Assembly: GCA_008508345.1 (NCBI GenBank)
Contig: QNGE01002697.1
Span: 13,203-77,202, forward strand
Reading direction: 5' to 3'
From: Paragonimus westermani
Lineage: Eukaryota; Platyhelminthes; Trematoda; Plagiorchiida; Troglotrematidae
DNA: 64,000 nucleotides
How positions within the stretch are numbered: the stretch's first letter is position 1; the number at the start of each line of letters is the position of its first letter. Made by a program: the position numbers and the translations under genes. Positions 1 to 10,399 of the stretch are shown here, in pieces. The notes under the pieces were generated by a model that had not been told where the DNA came from, made no database searches, and saw only the letters and a program-made list of their open reading frames with translations.

Positions 1-319
1 TCGTTGTTTGTCCGAGCTGTCTGTGAAGTGAGTGCATTTAATGACGCGGGGCAGTGAAAGCCGTAAGGAAGCTGTGTTGTTTATGACGCTTTACTGTCAC
101 TTGCAGCTCGGTTGTTTTTTGCAAGGTGTAGACACCTTGATGTTGAATGTTTGAATCTGGACGTAGTTATTTTCAGTAGTTAGGTCCCTTTCCGTCGCCT
201 TCTTTTTTCCCTCTCCCCCTTTCTATATAGGGTTAGCTTTTTCTTCATGTTTGTGTGGCAGTTAAACATTAGTGTGAACCACCGATGTATTGCTGTCTAT
301 GATGATGATGACGATGATG
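1..319 (+). mobile_element. 3' end of a family A non-LTR retrotransposon (LINE)
   Basis: This segment is nearly identical to 18706-19024, the end of the ORF and the 3' untranslated region of the LINE at 17.4-19.0 kb, with roughly seven visible differences over about 300 bases. The first 33 bases encode the last residues of the reverse transcriptase protein, ending in SELSVK and a stop. The untranslated tail ends in a GAT-type microsatellite (about 299-319), which is the element terminus. The copy is cut by the left window edge, so its 5' extent is unknown. The close match to a second copy points to fairly recent activity of the family. Confidence 0.93.
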
Positions 320-1089
320 AAGCCCGCCCATGACATCGTCTTGCCCAGTCTCTCTATAGAAGACATACAGACCATGCTGGACAAGGCGAGTGACCCGGCT
401 GGCTTGTATGGAACATGCTTCGTAGCTTCAAAATTTGAAGTGCTGCTTCAGGACTTTAACATTTCCAACCCTGCTTTCTTCATTGCAGGTGATCAGCTCG
501 AGACTGTGAACGGTTTCACTTACTTGGATAACATTATATCGTCAGCTTGTCATGTTGCTGACGAGATACTAGGAAGGATAGTAAAGGCACCAGTTGCCAT
601 TGCTAACCTGCGTCGTTTGTGGCATCGAAAAGACGTTCGGTTATCGAAAATGGGGAAGGTACATAACTGGTCAAGTGGTCACGATCAACATCCTGTGATG
701 GTTGAATCACATACTCTGTATGCCAGCCGACCGTTTGTCGTGCCGACCATTATATACTGAGACCACGAACAGTTGGGCGAGACCACGTGGTGGTCAAGCA
801 ACAAAGTGGTCACGTAATGTGAAGACCCTGACTGCTCCGCTAAGCAAATTGAGTGGGTCCTCGTGGCCACTCCAATCGCTGGTTAGAAATGCTATCTGGG
901 TTGACGTTGTGCCGCAGTCAATAGCGTAACTGCATCCATACCGTCTCCACTTCTTCCGTTTGATCTTTCGTTATTTTTCAGCCTTCTGACGCGTCTTTTT
1001 CTGGGCTATTCCACGTAACTGTTGAGGTGAGCGAGGGTCTGAGCCACAGTACCTTCTGGTCATGCTTTTAGCTGCTGTGATGATGATAA
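320..1089 (+). mobile_element. Degenerate family B LINE: RT C-terminal part plus 3' tail
   Basis: The frame opening at 290 runs into a broken reverse transcriptase: a decayed catalytic box reading AHDIVL in place of the usual ADDIVL, then a FTYLDNIIS block and ANLRRLWHRKDVRLSKMGKVHN, typical of the region after the RT domain in flatworm LINEs. A second frame near 770-860 keeps RGGQATKW and KTLTAPLSK from the C-terminal end. The 3' untranslated part (about 930-1089) matches 63780-63972, including GCATCCATACC and GAGCCACAGTA, and ends in a short GATGATGAT tail. The homology begins almost at the catalytic box, directly after the GAT tail of the preceding family A copy. Frameshifts and stops make it a dead fossil. 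Confidence 0.85.
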
Positions 1090-1130
1090 AAACCCAATGG
1101 ATGAACGGTAGTCACACTTATTCATTTCAG

Positions 1131-1240
1131 GTCGATATGTTTCTCAAGGTCGTCCGATCAGTAGTTTCCTAGACTATAGTCAAGCGCGCTCCGGTGGGTG
1201 CAGAGTGCTTATCCGTGCTAGTTTATGTACGTCATCTACT
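1131..1240 (+). pseudogene. Reverse transcriptase scrap of a LINE
   Basis: The nucleotides align with 17540-17615 of the family A LINE: a RYV..GRP stretch followed by SFLDYSQA, equivalent to RYVYRRP and AFLDYKGAFD in the better copy. The catalytic FDSVD motif is ruined and the frame does not continue. It belongs to the LINE patchwork that fills the first 1.7 kb. Confidence 0.55.
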
Positions 1241-1439
1241 GAACGACGACGATGGGGCTCCCCACTCACACGCAGAATAAACCAAGCATTCACCACTACA
1301 AGATCAAAATCTACGCTGTTACTCCATATTTACCTACAACCTTGGAATCAGCCACGTCATCGGTATCAAATAGATATCCGGTGAATTCTTGTCCTTAACT
1401 GGCCTTTCTTTAATCAGTTGATGTACATTTTTGGTACGC

Positions 1440-1660
1440 TGTATGTGGTGGAGACAACCAAACTCAGTTCGCACTGCTGTTTTTTTTCCCTGGACACTTC
1501 CAGGCCGATGAGATGACTACCTAGGTAGTTGAAACGATCGATTTCCCCCAGCCTTCGAGATAGTTGCCCGTGAACACGCATCCCGTACTCAAAACTGGCA
1601 TACAACGACTCCAACAAATTGACACTTAGCTGGAACTCCTACGCGATGGAGACAACCCCG
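1440..1660 (-). pseudogene. Reverse transcriptase scrap, opposite strand, internally deleted
   Basis: On the minus strand the frame reads LLESLYASFEYGMRVHGQLS, equivalent to ILPALYSHTPAQVRVYGELS of the family A RT. It then jumps straight to EIDRFNYLGSHLIG, equivalent to VVDRFVYLGSCIG. The catalytic YADD part between these blocks is missing, so this is an internally deleted copy. Orientation is opposite to the neighbouring LINE pieces. Confidence 0.6.
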
Positions 1661-1700
1661 GAGGGCTTGTTGAGCAGTCAACTGAAAAGCAGCCATCATG

Positions 1701-4478
1701 TTCAAAAAGATCACTATCTTTGGCTGAATAATGGAGTGCCGATGCCCCAGTATTTGCTGCAAGATAAAGATATGATCAGTACATCTACTACCAGGTCGGA
1801 CACATGCCTGTTTTTTTCCCTTTGGTTCTCTGTGTTTTTTAGAAGCCGTCGAATTGTGAGACCCATCGACATCTTAGACTCGATGGAGACCAGGCTGATA
1901 CTTATGTAGTTATCACATAGTGTCCTGTCACCTGGTTTGGAAATGGGAATGGCTGTTACTAAGCCCCTGTAGTGAGGCCCTTTTTCGGTCTCCTTATGAA
2001 ATGGAGAAATGTGATCAGGTCAGACAGCAATCTCTCACTACCATCTTTGGAAAGTGCTGGAGAACAAATATCCGCAACTATGGTTTTGTTGTGTTCCGAC
2101 AGTTTGTGCTCCAGGAAGACTTCGTTTTTCGACGGAGGATCGTCGAGAATGTCAACTAACCACACAGTCTGCATCCTGCACAACTAGGTGAGCTGTTTAG
2201 GCCAGTTATACTGTTTCTCACAGTGTTCAGCCAACCTACCAAGCCGCCGTGATAAGCTGTAAATTCGTGAGCCATTTTCTCAACACAGAGTCAAACTAAC
2301 ACCATGTCGACGACCGGTGCGACCACGAATAAGAGACAACAGTATCTGGTTATTCCCTGATAAAATTGTTTTTTACGACTCTGGTTTCCTCAGAGAGGTA
2401 AGTTTCGTGATCCGTACGTAAACCATCCTTAAGTTCATTTTTTCAGTCTACAACGGAATTTTCTTTTCGGAATCAAAGGGGATCAATTAGTGTTTGTTCA
2501 CAAGTTCTGCCGGATCATCAGAGACCCATCTCTGTCTTGTCTACAGTGCTTCTTTGGAATAGATTGTTTCGCAAATGGCTTGCACAACTGTTAAGTTTTT
2601 TGCCCGGTGCTCGTCTAGGTCTCTCCATTGTTGTGACCTTGTCAGTTAGGCATTCCATGCAATCTCTTTGCCCAGTTTTTAGCGGAATACTTTGTTTGTG
2701 AGCAGATGTTCTCAGTAAATGATAAAACCAAGCGTGCCTGAAAAACGACATTATTTGAGTCAGGCTGGTTACTTTAAAGTGAACGACAGTCCTTACGGGG
2801 GTGGCGCCGTCGATAGTTGACAACGATATGAAATGCGTCCATGACTGAGTGGCACAGGATGGCCCCACCTGTACTAAGGTACCCAACACGACCTCCAGAG
2901 TCCGTGAGACGCGCATAATTGTAATTGCCCACTACACCAAACATACAACCTAGTCACTTTTCCTTTGGAATATGACGAACGATTCGTGCGTACACGCGAG
3001 CGTACCAGCAAGCGCATGTGATGTTTGATTGTTTAATTCACCGTGGAAGATTAAAAAAGTTATCTTAGAAGTCGTTACTGACAACATCCGAATTATTGTC
3101 TGCTAGTGCCGTATACAAATATGACAAACGTCTTTCTGGTACGTATCAATCAAATTAACGTGGAACACCGACTCTGACGGCGCATAGAGACCATTCAGTG
3201 GGATCCAGTCGAGCAGGCTGTTATCTGTTTTCGGGCTGGGAAATCTCCCCTTCAACTGGACTACGAGATTCAGCTTTCTCGTCACCAGAGACCTTGACAA
3301 ATAACCTCTGACCCATAACATCATCTACGGGCGAACTCAGGATCGTAAAGGTGCATGTTGAAGGCAACACACATCCAGCTCCAGACTCGATGGGGCGCCC
3401 GACAGAGCAGGTTGCTGGCCCGTTTATTGAAGTGTGTTCGTTAAAAGCGCTGATGTCTACCGCGTGTCGTGGTCTGAGACGAAGGTTAGGAAATGTTAGC
3501 ATGGACGAGTCGTAGCCACAAAAATGAAATCTGAAGTCAGATTTGGAATACAGTGCCTCGAAGGCTGAATATACTGATTTGGACGCCAGCTAACCAACCA
3601 GATTGCTTGAAGCGCTTCTAGAAGGCGATGGAAATTCCATTTTTTCTTCAGCTTCTAAATACAACATCGTTCTACAACAGTTTTCATGGAGCTAATAGAT
3701 AGTTTTTCCTCTCGTCCCTGCTACTTGACTGAGAAGGTTTATAGATTTTCCGGACATTTCCTTTCCGAGTGTTTTTTCTGACAGTGTGAATTTTGTTGTG
3801 GAAGTTTGATTTATCGTCACTGTTTTTTTGCGGTTGTATTAGGATTTCGCCGCCAGAGTTCTGATATCTCAATCCGTCGTTAAGATCGGACTGAGTGCGG
3901 GATTAAAGTATGTCTTCATGTGCTCACATGGCCACAAGTTTATTAATTTCTATGGATACAGACAAGTATTTCATGTGGATTCGTGAAGAGTGTGATAGCT
4001 AGGTACAGTGCCTGTCTAGATTCTGGTTTGTCCTTGTTTCATTGGTTCTTGTGTTTCGGAATATTGAGCTAATAGGATGGGGGTGGTTCTGTTCGTTTTA
4101 TTCATCAACCCTTGTTCGTATCAGCTGTTCTCCTTCCTGTTCAGCGGGATTCCCTTTTAACAACTGGCAACGGTCGTGAGATTCAAACCCACACGAGGGA
4201 CACCTCAGTAACTTAGCAGGTCCAGTCAACGACACTGATCCATACACCGATGCTTCAGTGCTGACCAAACTGCCTTACCGCGCGATTATCTTAGCAGTTC
4301 TACCGAATGGTTCTTGGATCGAATTTGGAGGAAGTAGGGCATCATCATCTGTGAGATCTAGTTCAGAACAGACGTCTAGATACGCCTTGTCAACCAGCTT
4401 CAACTCACTACTGAACTATCTCTGGCCTAGAAAGAAGTGCCTTTGGGAATCTTGCTAAACAGGTTTCTTTTCCTTCAG
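1701..4478. other. Unassigned DNA with short ORFs
   Basis: No gene is recognised. Short frames occur on both strands; the longest is minus strand 2518-2916 (132 codons), with no family motif. Two overlapping minus-strand frames (3103-3324 and 3221-3502) could be frameshifted parts of one old mobile-element protein, but no catalytic motif supports a family. A tRNA-like B box lies at 4178-4190 on the minus strand. Confidence 0.3.
4165..4235 (-). repeat. tRNA-like (pol III promoter) SINE fragment, weak
   Basis: On the minus strand, GGGTTTGAATCTC at 4178-4190 fits a pol III B box. A poor A-box-like stretch (TGCTAAGTTACTGAGG) lies about 25-35 bases upstream. The segment 37026-37095 (minus) shares the GTTACTGAG core and a B-box-like GTTCGAAACC. 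No cloverleaf with good arms can be drawn, so this is more likely a SINE head than a tRNA gene. Confidence 0.3.
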
Positions 4479-4760
4479 CTTAAACCTGTAGGAACAATTA
4501 TCAACTTGCAGAACCCGTCACGTGAGCCACTCCCCGGACAACTGACTGATGGAATACGACGGCCAATGACACTTCTGCAGGTTAAGCCCAGAGAACATAA
4601 CTGTTGGACTGTTGCTCGAATGACTGCTCATGGTGATGGGACTTTTGTTGTAGTTGGCGGGTCGGCTGGACCCAACAGCAATACGCTGGAAGTTATCAAT
4701 CACAAACGGGTTCTAAGTGATGCCGGTGTCAGGATGGACCTGTGGCAGCGCCTTGAAGAT
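4479..4760 (+). CDS. Possible exon of an unrecognised gene
   Basis: A strong splice acceptor (pyrimidine tract ending TTTCTTTTCCTTCAG at 4478) is followed in phase 0 by an open frame beginning LKPVGTIINLQNPS and containing VARMTAHGDGTFVVVGGSAG and MDLWQRLEDV. The residue mix looks like real protein rather than random translation, but I recognise no domain. Weak donor choices lie near 4756-4762 (ATGTTAATGGTGTGG), so the 3' edge is approximate. It may belong with the frame at 4810-4962. Chance ORF or old mobile-element protein remain possible. Confidence 0.3.
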
Positions 4761-4809
4761 GTTAATGGTGTGGGACTCCTTACGCCTTTGCTTCTTTCTA
4801 TCGACCTTG

Positions 4810-4962
4810 ACTTTTGATGCCTTCTACACGTCCGTGATATCGCGCCTCACTAAGTACTCCTACGCGGTCAGTAGTATGACATACGGTCCTACGAGTGCAG
4901 CTATTGTTTCTCTGACTGCTCTCGTTTGGCTTGCCTGCTGTGGCTTCATCCTAAAGGACTGA
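4810..4962 (+). CDS. Possible terminal exon with a membrane segment
   Basis: An open frame encodes TFDAFYTSVISRLTKYSYAV and then SAAIVSLTALVWLACCGFIL before a stop at 4960-4962. The second stretch looks like one transmembrane helix ending in a short KD tail. It sits just after the possible exon at 4479-4760, in a different frame, so an intron would be needed between them. The 5' boundary is not determined and no family is recognised. Confidence 0.25.
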   Translation, partial: TFDAFYTSVISRLTKYSYAVSSMTYGPTSAAIVSLTALVWLACCGFILKD

Positions 4963-6799
4963 AGTCCTAGGTAGCATGGCTCTCCGAATTATCACAGTAC
5001 ACAAGGCTGACCACCACTTCAATGTAGCAGAGTAGGTCAGGTACTACGTCTGATTCTCCATGTGTTTCGGTTGACACTTATCTGCACAGCCTTACTGTTG
5101 ATTACTTGTGATCGGACGACTGGTGTAAGTAAAAAGTTTGTTTTAAGAAGGAGGACTTTGTGTCAAAAAGTGCGATCATCATATCGAAATTGGCTGGTTT
5201 TCCAAACAAAGTGCTCTAGTATACATCCCCGGTTGATGTTTATCATTCCCCTTTCGATGAGCGCACAGCATACATATTGTGATGAATGACCAAGTCGAAG
5301 ACGCAATTATTCTAACACTCAGTCGAATATTAGTCGAATATGCGGTAATCCACCATATAGTTTCTTGAAACTATAAGAAACTAATGACCTAACCGAAGGT
5401 TGCCGTGCTTCGTTTCGTTAGCCCAATTCTTCTTACTTTTTTCGGTGTTTCGGACCACATTCATACCTATTCGGATAGGAAAAGTTACAGATCCTTTATC
5501 CCCTTGCTGGACTCTTCAGATTTATTCAGGTTGCTGTACGTATTCGAAGTGGAAACATTTCGCAGGCAACGGCGATGTTTTTCAGTATTTACTCTTTAAT
5601 TCTCTTTATGCAGGCTTGGGCTGTTTGATTTTTCGTGGTTTGCATATGACTGTCTAATCGCCTGAAGTACTGCATTTACGCCTATCATTGTGTGATTACA
5701 CACACTACATCTTTTCTGGTTTCGTATTCTGTATGGTTGGGGCAATCTTTAGTGCCATAGTTTGCTCTTCAGTCTTGTTTGATTTAACACTGTGGACCGA
5801 AATGAAAAGGACAAAATCAAGGGTGCGATAGAATAGCAGTGATGCTCTTTAGGTTCTCCCTCCCAAATGTTCATTCGCCTCTTTCGATTTCCCTTTCTAG
5901 TCGATCCAATCTTTGGACTGTTCACTTCACTCACTACTGTATTCCTATTGTTAATCTGTTCGCTTATGAATCTCTAATTGTCAGGCGATGAAAATATAGT
6001 TTTACAATTCCCCCTTGGCAATACAGTTTTTCTATTTTAACTGTGCTTCGATTCTGGTGACTAAAAATGAATTCGTCTGTTCTTATCATAAAGGGAATGA
6101 TTATATTTGTTTACTCATCACTGCCGGCCATACTTATTGAGCTAGCACTCTATCAGATATATCTAATTCTAGTGACAAGTTGCCTTAAACGGAATGCGTG
6201 TGATGAAAACGCCGTCTGGTGCAGACCACGGTTGAGTACATCTATTGCTAAAAGTAAGTTAAGGTTCGTCGCTACGGTCTAATCCTGCCCTATCGAATCT
6301 CTTTTCACGCTTCTGTGTATCGGTCAGTGGTTTCTATGCTTAACACGTTATTGATCAGATTGGTCACTTCCCCAAAATGAGTCGTTAAGGCGCAAATAAC
6401 CAACGAATATGAGTGTCGGTATTAGTGAACTGCAGGAACTAACTGGTTTGGCAGACTGCAGGAATGTAGAATGATGAATCATCAAAACATTGGAATGCCG
6501 AAATCCAGGTAGAATCCAGAAACGGTGAGTAGAGCTGTGTTAGAAACGTCCTCCTTATAGGCTACCTGGAACCGGTCGTTCATATGTAACACACGTCATA
6601 AGTAGCGAACAGCCTTCGACTATGTAAGCTACTCCTTTTATATATGGACGTGAGCCACACACTATCTTTTGTTGACCTTCACACAGGCATCGTGAGTGAT
6701 TAAATGATAATGGTATAAAGTGCTAACGTCCTTAGTTTGCGAGTCTACCAATAGTTGTCAACCGTGTTCTGCCGTTATGTGTGCACAAATTTAGATGCT
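4963..6799. other. Unassigned DNA
   Basis: No gene or recognisable repeat is seen. Frames are short (under 90 codons) and lack motifs; the overlapping frames at 5400-5657 are two readings of the same T-rich DNA. Confidence 0.3.
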
Positions 6800-6937
6800 T
6801 TGCCATGTTTTAAAAATGCCAATAGGTCGTCGGCCACGTCGAACACTTTCTACCGATGCTCTGACTGTGGTTGTGTGGTGGTTAAATATCAGTGCGAACC
6901 ACTGAGATATTGCTGTTTTTGTTTGCGATGATGAATA
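6800..6937 (+). mobile_element. Internally deleted family A LINE remnant
   Basis: Bases 6800-6865 align with 18447-18520 of the family A element (the region encoding RWLGHVLRMPVSRLPHRAL). They are joined directly to bases matching its last about 75 nucleotides (TGTGTGG..GTTAAA, GTGCGAACCACTGA, TATTGCTGT, then GATGATGA). Roughly 430 bases of ORF end and 3' untranslated region are missing between the two blocks. The piece has stops and is dead. Confidence 0.75.
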
Positions 6938-8200
6938 ACAAGTTAGGGTTCACATGAGCGTTGCAGTGTTGCCTACAGTTCACTTTACATTGGACTCAGG
7001 TGCTTTACACAGCCGCATCACAATTCCTCTGACGGAAAAATACGCTAAGATTAACAGGCTAACAAAAAGTTTGTCGTGCGTCTTTATTATTCTGTCCAAC
7101 GTGACAGAGATTCTCTACACGTGTGGAACATTTTTAACAAACCGGTGAAATGAACTCCTGCTCTCGTGAATCGTTAACGTAAAAAATACTACCGAATTCT
7201 GCGAAGCCACCTGTCGCCGGCCGTCGTTAGTAGCTTCGACGCAAAGTGACCCTGTTCTTCGGATGAGGACAGTGGATGCTTTTAAGTTGACCACTGGAAT
7301 GCGGTTTCTTATTAGACCTGCATATTCGGGCACTCGATTTCCATGGCCTTGAGTTTGTTTGAATTTATAAAGACGATTTTGATACTTCTAACTATTCGTT
7401 AGTGAGTTTATGGCAACTTTTAAGCAACGACTGCTGTTCACTGATCACACGATCAAGAATAAGAACTCCGTTGTCGTGATTGCTGTTGTCTATGTTTGGA
7501 CGGCGTGGCAGTATCCGGCCTGTATACGGCCTTCCATGTCACGTGACAAGTGTAAATGCCGGAACCCTTGTCTCTTTTTTATACGTCAGTGAAACGGTTC
7601 AAGTTGGTATTGATGGGTGAACAGTTGAAATGGTTTCTCCGAGATGCATCCAATTTTGTCCGAATGTGGGGGCGGTAAGTAAGCAGAATAAGTTAATTTC
7701 TTTTAGAAGCAGAACAGAAGCGATTTTTATAATTGGTAGCAGGTAGATCAAGATACTATCACTTGACGACGCTAATGATAGTAAGTGACGTGCCTGCTCC
7801 GTTAATCAGGATGAGCAGTCCGCCTCAGGCTGCTAGGTCGTACTGCCTACGAATCCGAGGACCCGAAGTGGCAATCATGTGTCCTACTGCGCTCTTCCTG
7901 TCGAATCGGTACTCCGATTCCGATTCTTTCTTGTCTGGATACGCTAGGTGGCAATGGTGTAAATGTGCCTCAAACAAGCAGTGTGTTTGCGTGAAAAGGC
8001 GCGGTTGTCAGCCGTTGGAATGGCTTTCATGGTTCTTTTCATTTGATGTAGAAGGGTGTTGTGTCGGTAACCAACACAACGTTTCCTCTCTGTACAGCTG
8101 ATTAATGTGTGTCCCAGCCACTGCAGGCCTTTTTTACCACTTCATTACTGGGTACTTGCATTAATACTCTATCCGACTAACGTGTTTGTTCCTATTTGTC
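6938..8200. other. Unassigned DNA upstream of the PDK1 gene
   Basis: No further gene is recognised. The frame at 7733-8101 (122 codons, cysteine- and serine-rich) has no known motif and no clear splice context. Any 5' leader exon or promoter of the kinase gene should lie here, but no convincing TATA or donor site was identified. Confidence 0.25.
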
Positions 8201-8211
8201 CATCTCTTTAG
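8189..8211 (+). promoter_or_regulatory. Splice acceptor just upstream of the PDK1 ATG
   Basis: A pyrimidine-rich tract ends in CATCTCTTTAG at 8211, eight bases before the ATG at 8220. This suggests that the coding exon starts at 8212 behind a 5' leader intron, or receives a trans-spliced leader. Spliced-leader trans-splicing is known in trematodes; that it happens here is an inference. Confidence 0.6.
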
Positions 8212-8219
8212 CGTTGCAT

Positions 8220-9743
8220 ATGTCCGGAGATTTTCAAGAATGTCCAAGCACCGTGCGAACGGCTGCGCCTCCTCGTCCATCAGACTTTCGAATAGAAAAA
8301 GAGATTGGCCAGGGATCGTTCTCCACTGTGTATGTAGTCCGTGAGATCGCCACTGGTTCCCAGCTTGCAATGAAAGTGGTGAACAAACAATATGTCCAAC
8401 GCAATCGGGCCGTAGATTCGGTCTTGATGGAAAAAGCGGTTCTCACTCGAACAAACCACGTGTTCATTATTCGTCTACACTGTACGTTCCAAGATACCTC
8501 CAGTTTGTACTATGTGTTAGAGTATGCTCGCCACGGCGAACTGCTGTCTTATCTGAATCGGCTGACTTCGTTTGATATTCCGTGTGCTCGGTTCTATACT
8601 GCGGAAATTCTGGTCGCATTGGAATATTTACACGGTCAGTCCATTGTGCATCGAGATTTGAAACCTGAAAATGTGCTTCTTACCGACAACATGCATATCA
8701 AACTGGCCGATTTTGGGTCGGCAATCATTCTGAACGACCCTAAAGTAAAGGCACCTGGTTTTACTGGCACACCGGAGTACGTTAGTCCAGAAATGCTCTC
8801 ACCACATTCCGCTTTTGAAGATGACAGTTGTGACGGTTCACAAGGCTCAACGAGTCTCTGTTCCTCTACGGACTTGACTTACTTAATGGACTTTTGGGCT
8901 TTGGGCTGTGTATTGTATCAGCTTATTTCCGGGCGATCTCCTTTCCGGCCCGAACGTGACAGACATCCATATGAGACGTTTGGGAAGATATTCAACCTAT
9001 CTTACACATTCATGGACGGGTTTGATCCAGATGCCAAGGACCTGGTGCAACGATTGCTAGTTATTGATCCCGTGAAACGCCTCGGTAGCCCCACCAGTGG
9101 TGGCCCGTCAGGACTTCGTACGCACCCCTTTTTCACAGGCGTTGAATGGGAAACGTTGCCCAACCAGACACCTCCTGAGCTTGTGCCAAATATCGTACCA
9201 ATAGCTCCGGCTGGTTGGGACACGTTACCTGCTAATCTGGAGGATCAGAAGTATCATTTGCCAAATGAATTTAACTTGGCTGTCGGTCGACTCACGGACG
9301 GCGATCGTACACATTATTTTACCTTGCAAGAGCAACAAAACCCCTATCATCGATTCACAAGAAATCGATTGATCCTGAAACAGGGCATTTTGTTTAAGCG
9401 ACGTGGATTGTTTGCTCGTAAACGTATGTTCTTGTTGACCGAAGGCCCACATTTGTTCTATGTGGATGTGGACTCAATGCAGCTCAAAGGAGAGGTACCG
9501 TGGTCCAGTTTTCTCACATTGGAGGCAAAGAGTGACAGACTGTTTTTTATACGCGTCCCAAATCGAACTTTCTATTTGGAAGACCCATCAGGCCACGCCT
9601 CTGATTGGGTTGAAGCTATTGCCGCCATCAAACGACTGTATTTTACGGATTCCGAACGCCTTGACGAAAGGAGTGTAGTGACAACCGCTCATCCGACAGA
9701 AGCTTCAGGTAGTGGCTGTGTTTCGAGAATCACGAATGGTTGA
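8220..9743 (+). CDS. PDPK1: 3-phosphoinositide-dependent protein kinase 1 (PDK1)
   Basis: This AGC-family kinase phosphorylates the activation loops of AKT, S6K, SGK and PKC at membranes carrying phosphoinositides. The 507-residue frame has the two expected domains. The kinase domain (about 23-305) shows the glycine loop GQGSFSTV (30-37), Lys52 in AMK, Glu71, HRDLKPEN (144-151) and DFG (164-166). The activation loop reads GFTGTPEYVSPE (180-191). The PH domain (about 375-475) contains GLFARKRMFLLTEGPHLFYVD and VPNRTFYLEDPSG, very close to vertebrate PDK1. The N-terminal part before the kinase is short (about 22 residues against about 80 in human). Two oddities: the position of the activating serine (Ser241 in human) is Gly180, and about 20 serine/aspartate-rich residues (200-222) are inserted after the SPE motif. 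No intron interrupts the frame. ATG 8220 was chosen because it is the first ATG after the acceptor; the frame is open a little further upstream. Confidence 0.95.
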   Translation: MSGDFQECPSTVRTAAPPRPSDFRIEKEIGQGSFSTVYVVREIATGSQLAMKVVNKQYVQRNRAVDSVLMEKAVLTRTNHVFIIRLHCTFQDTSSLYYVLEYARHGELLSYLNRLTSFDIPCARFYTAEILVALEYLHGQSIVHRDLKPENVLLTDNMHIKLADFGSAIILNDPKVKAPGFTGTPEYVSPEMLSPHSAFEDDSCDGSQGSTSLCSSTDLTYLMDFWALGCVLYQLISGRSPFRPERDRHPYETFGKIFNLSYTFMDGFDPDAKDLVQRLLVIDPVKRLGSPTSGGPSGLRTHPFFTGVEWETLPNQTPPELVPNIVPIAPAGWDTLPANLEDQKYHLPNEFNLAVGRLTDGDRTHYFTLQEQQNPYHRFTRNRLILKQGILFKRRGLFARKRMFLLTEGPHLFYVDVDSMQLKGEVPWSSFLTLEAKSDRLFFIRVPNRTFYLEDPSGHASDWVEAIAAIKRLYFTDSERLDERSVVTTAHPTEASGSGCVSRITNG

Positions 9744-9956
9744 ACTTTGTGCAAAGCATTATGTCGTGTTACCCCCTCGCCTTGTCTGCATTACGATGTA
9801 AAACGTCTGTCTATTCCGTCAGTACAGTCTATCCCTCAGTTACACCCAACCAACTTTTGTTGGACAGTTTTAGGCTCCTGATTCTACCAGTTACCCCAAT
9901 TATCTTGTAAAAACTATATGTACATATCTGCATCCATAATGCGCGGTGGCGCGGCC

Positions 9957-9962
9957 AATAGA
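9957..9962 (+). terminator. Candidate poly(A) signal (AATAGA) for PDK1
   Basis: AATAGA lies about 215 bases after the PDK1 stop. A canonical AATAAA follows at 10394-10399. Either could end the transcript; the sequence alone does not decide. Confidence 0.3.
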
Positions 9963-10393
9963 AATCTTGCAATTCCGTTATCTTTTCCGCATTTTTCTTG
10001 TCTGATTTTCGTGGCTGTATTTATGATTGAGAGTTTGTATGGCAGCCTGCTGGATTTCGAAACAATCCAGTGATAACACTATGGAATATCAACCACGCGA
10101 TTGGTACACTTTCTGCTCCCATCTAATTATAGGTTACCTGACGGCGTCCAGATCATTCGCGGCCTAGTTTTCATTTTCAAAAAAGCACTAGCAGAAAAGC
10201 CTGGTTTATTGTAATGACGCCACGTGATACAAACCTGCACACCCATTCGGATGCACCCGTTGTCCGGACCGCAGTCCCATCGAACTGTATTTCCACTTAC
10301 GGTCGTCTTTAAGAATCTGACCATGGATTTGATGCTGAAAGAAGGTTTTTAATGGTAGAAACGAAGGGCCGTTTTTACCCGGTCTAAGTGTGC

Positions 10394-10399
10394 AATAAA
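10394..10399 (+). terminator. Candidate poly(A) signal (AATAAA) for PDK1
   Basis: A canonical hexamer 650 bases after the PDK1 stop codon and the first perfect AATAAA in this orientation downstream of the gene. It would imply a 3' untranslated region of about 0.65 kb. Confidence 0.35.

Noticed and set aside
2518..2916. 132-codon minus-strand frame
   Set aside because: Considered as part of a retroelement gag or protease, but no catalytic or zinc-knuckle motif is visible; left unassigned.
7733..8101. 122-codon frame as an upstream exon of PDK1
   Set aside because: It ends in a stop before the acceptor, has no donor in the right place and no similarity to PDK1 N-termini.
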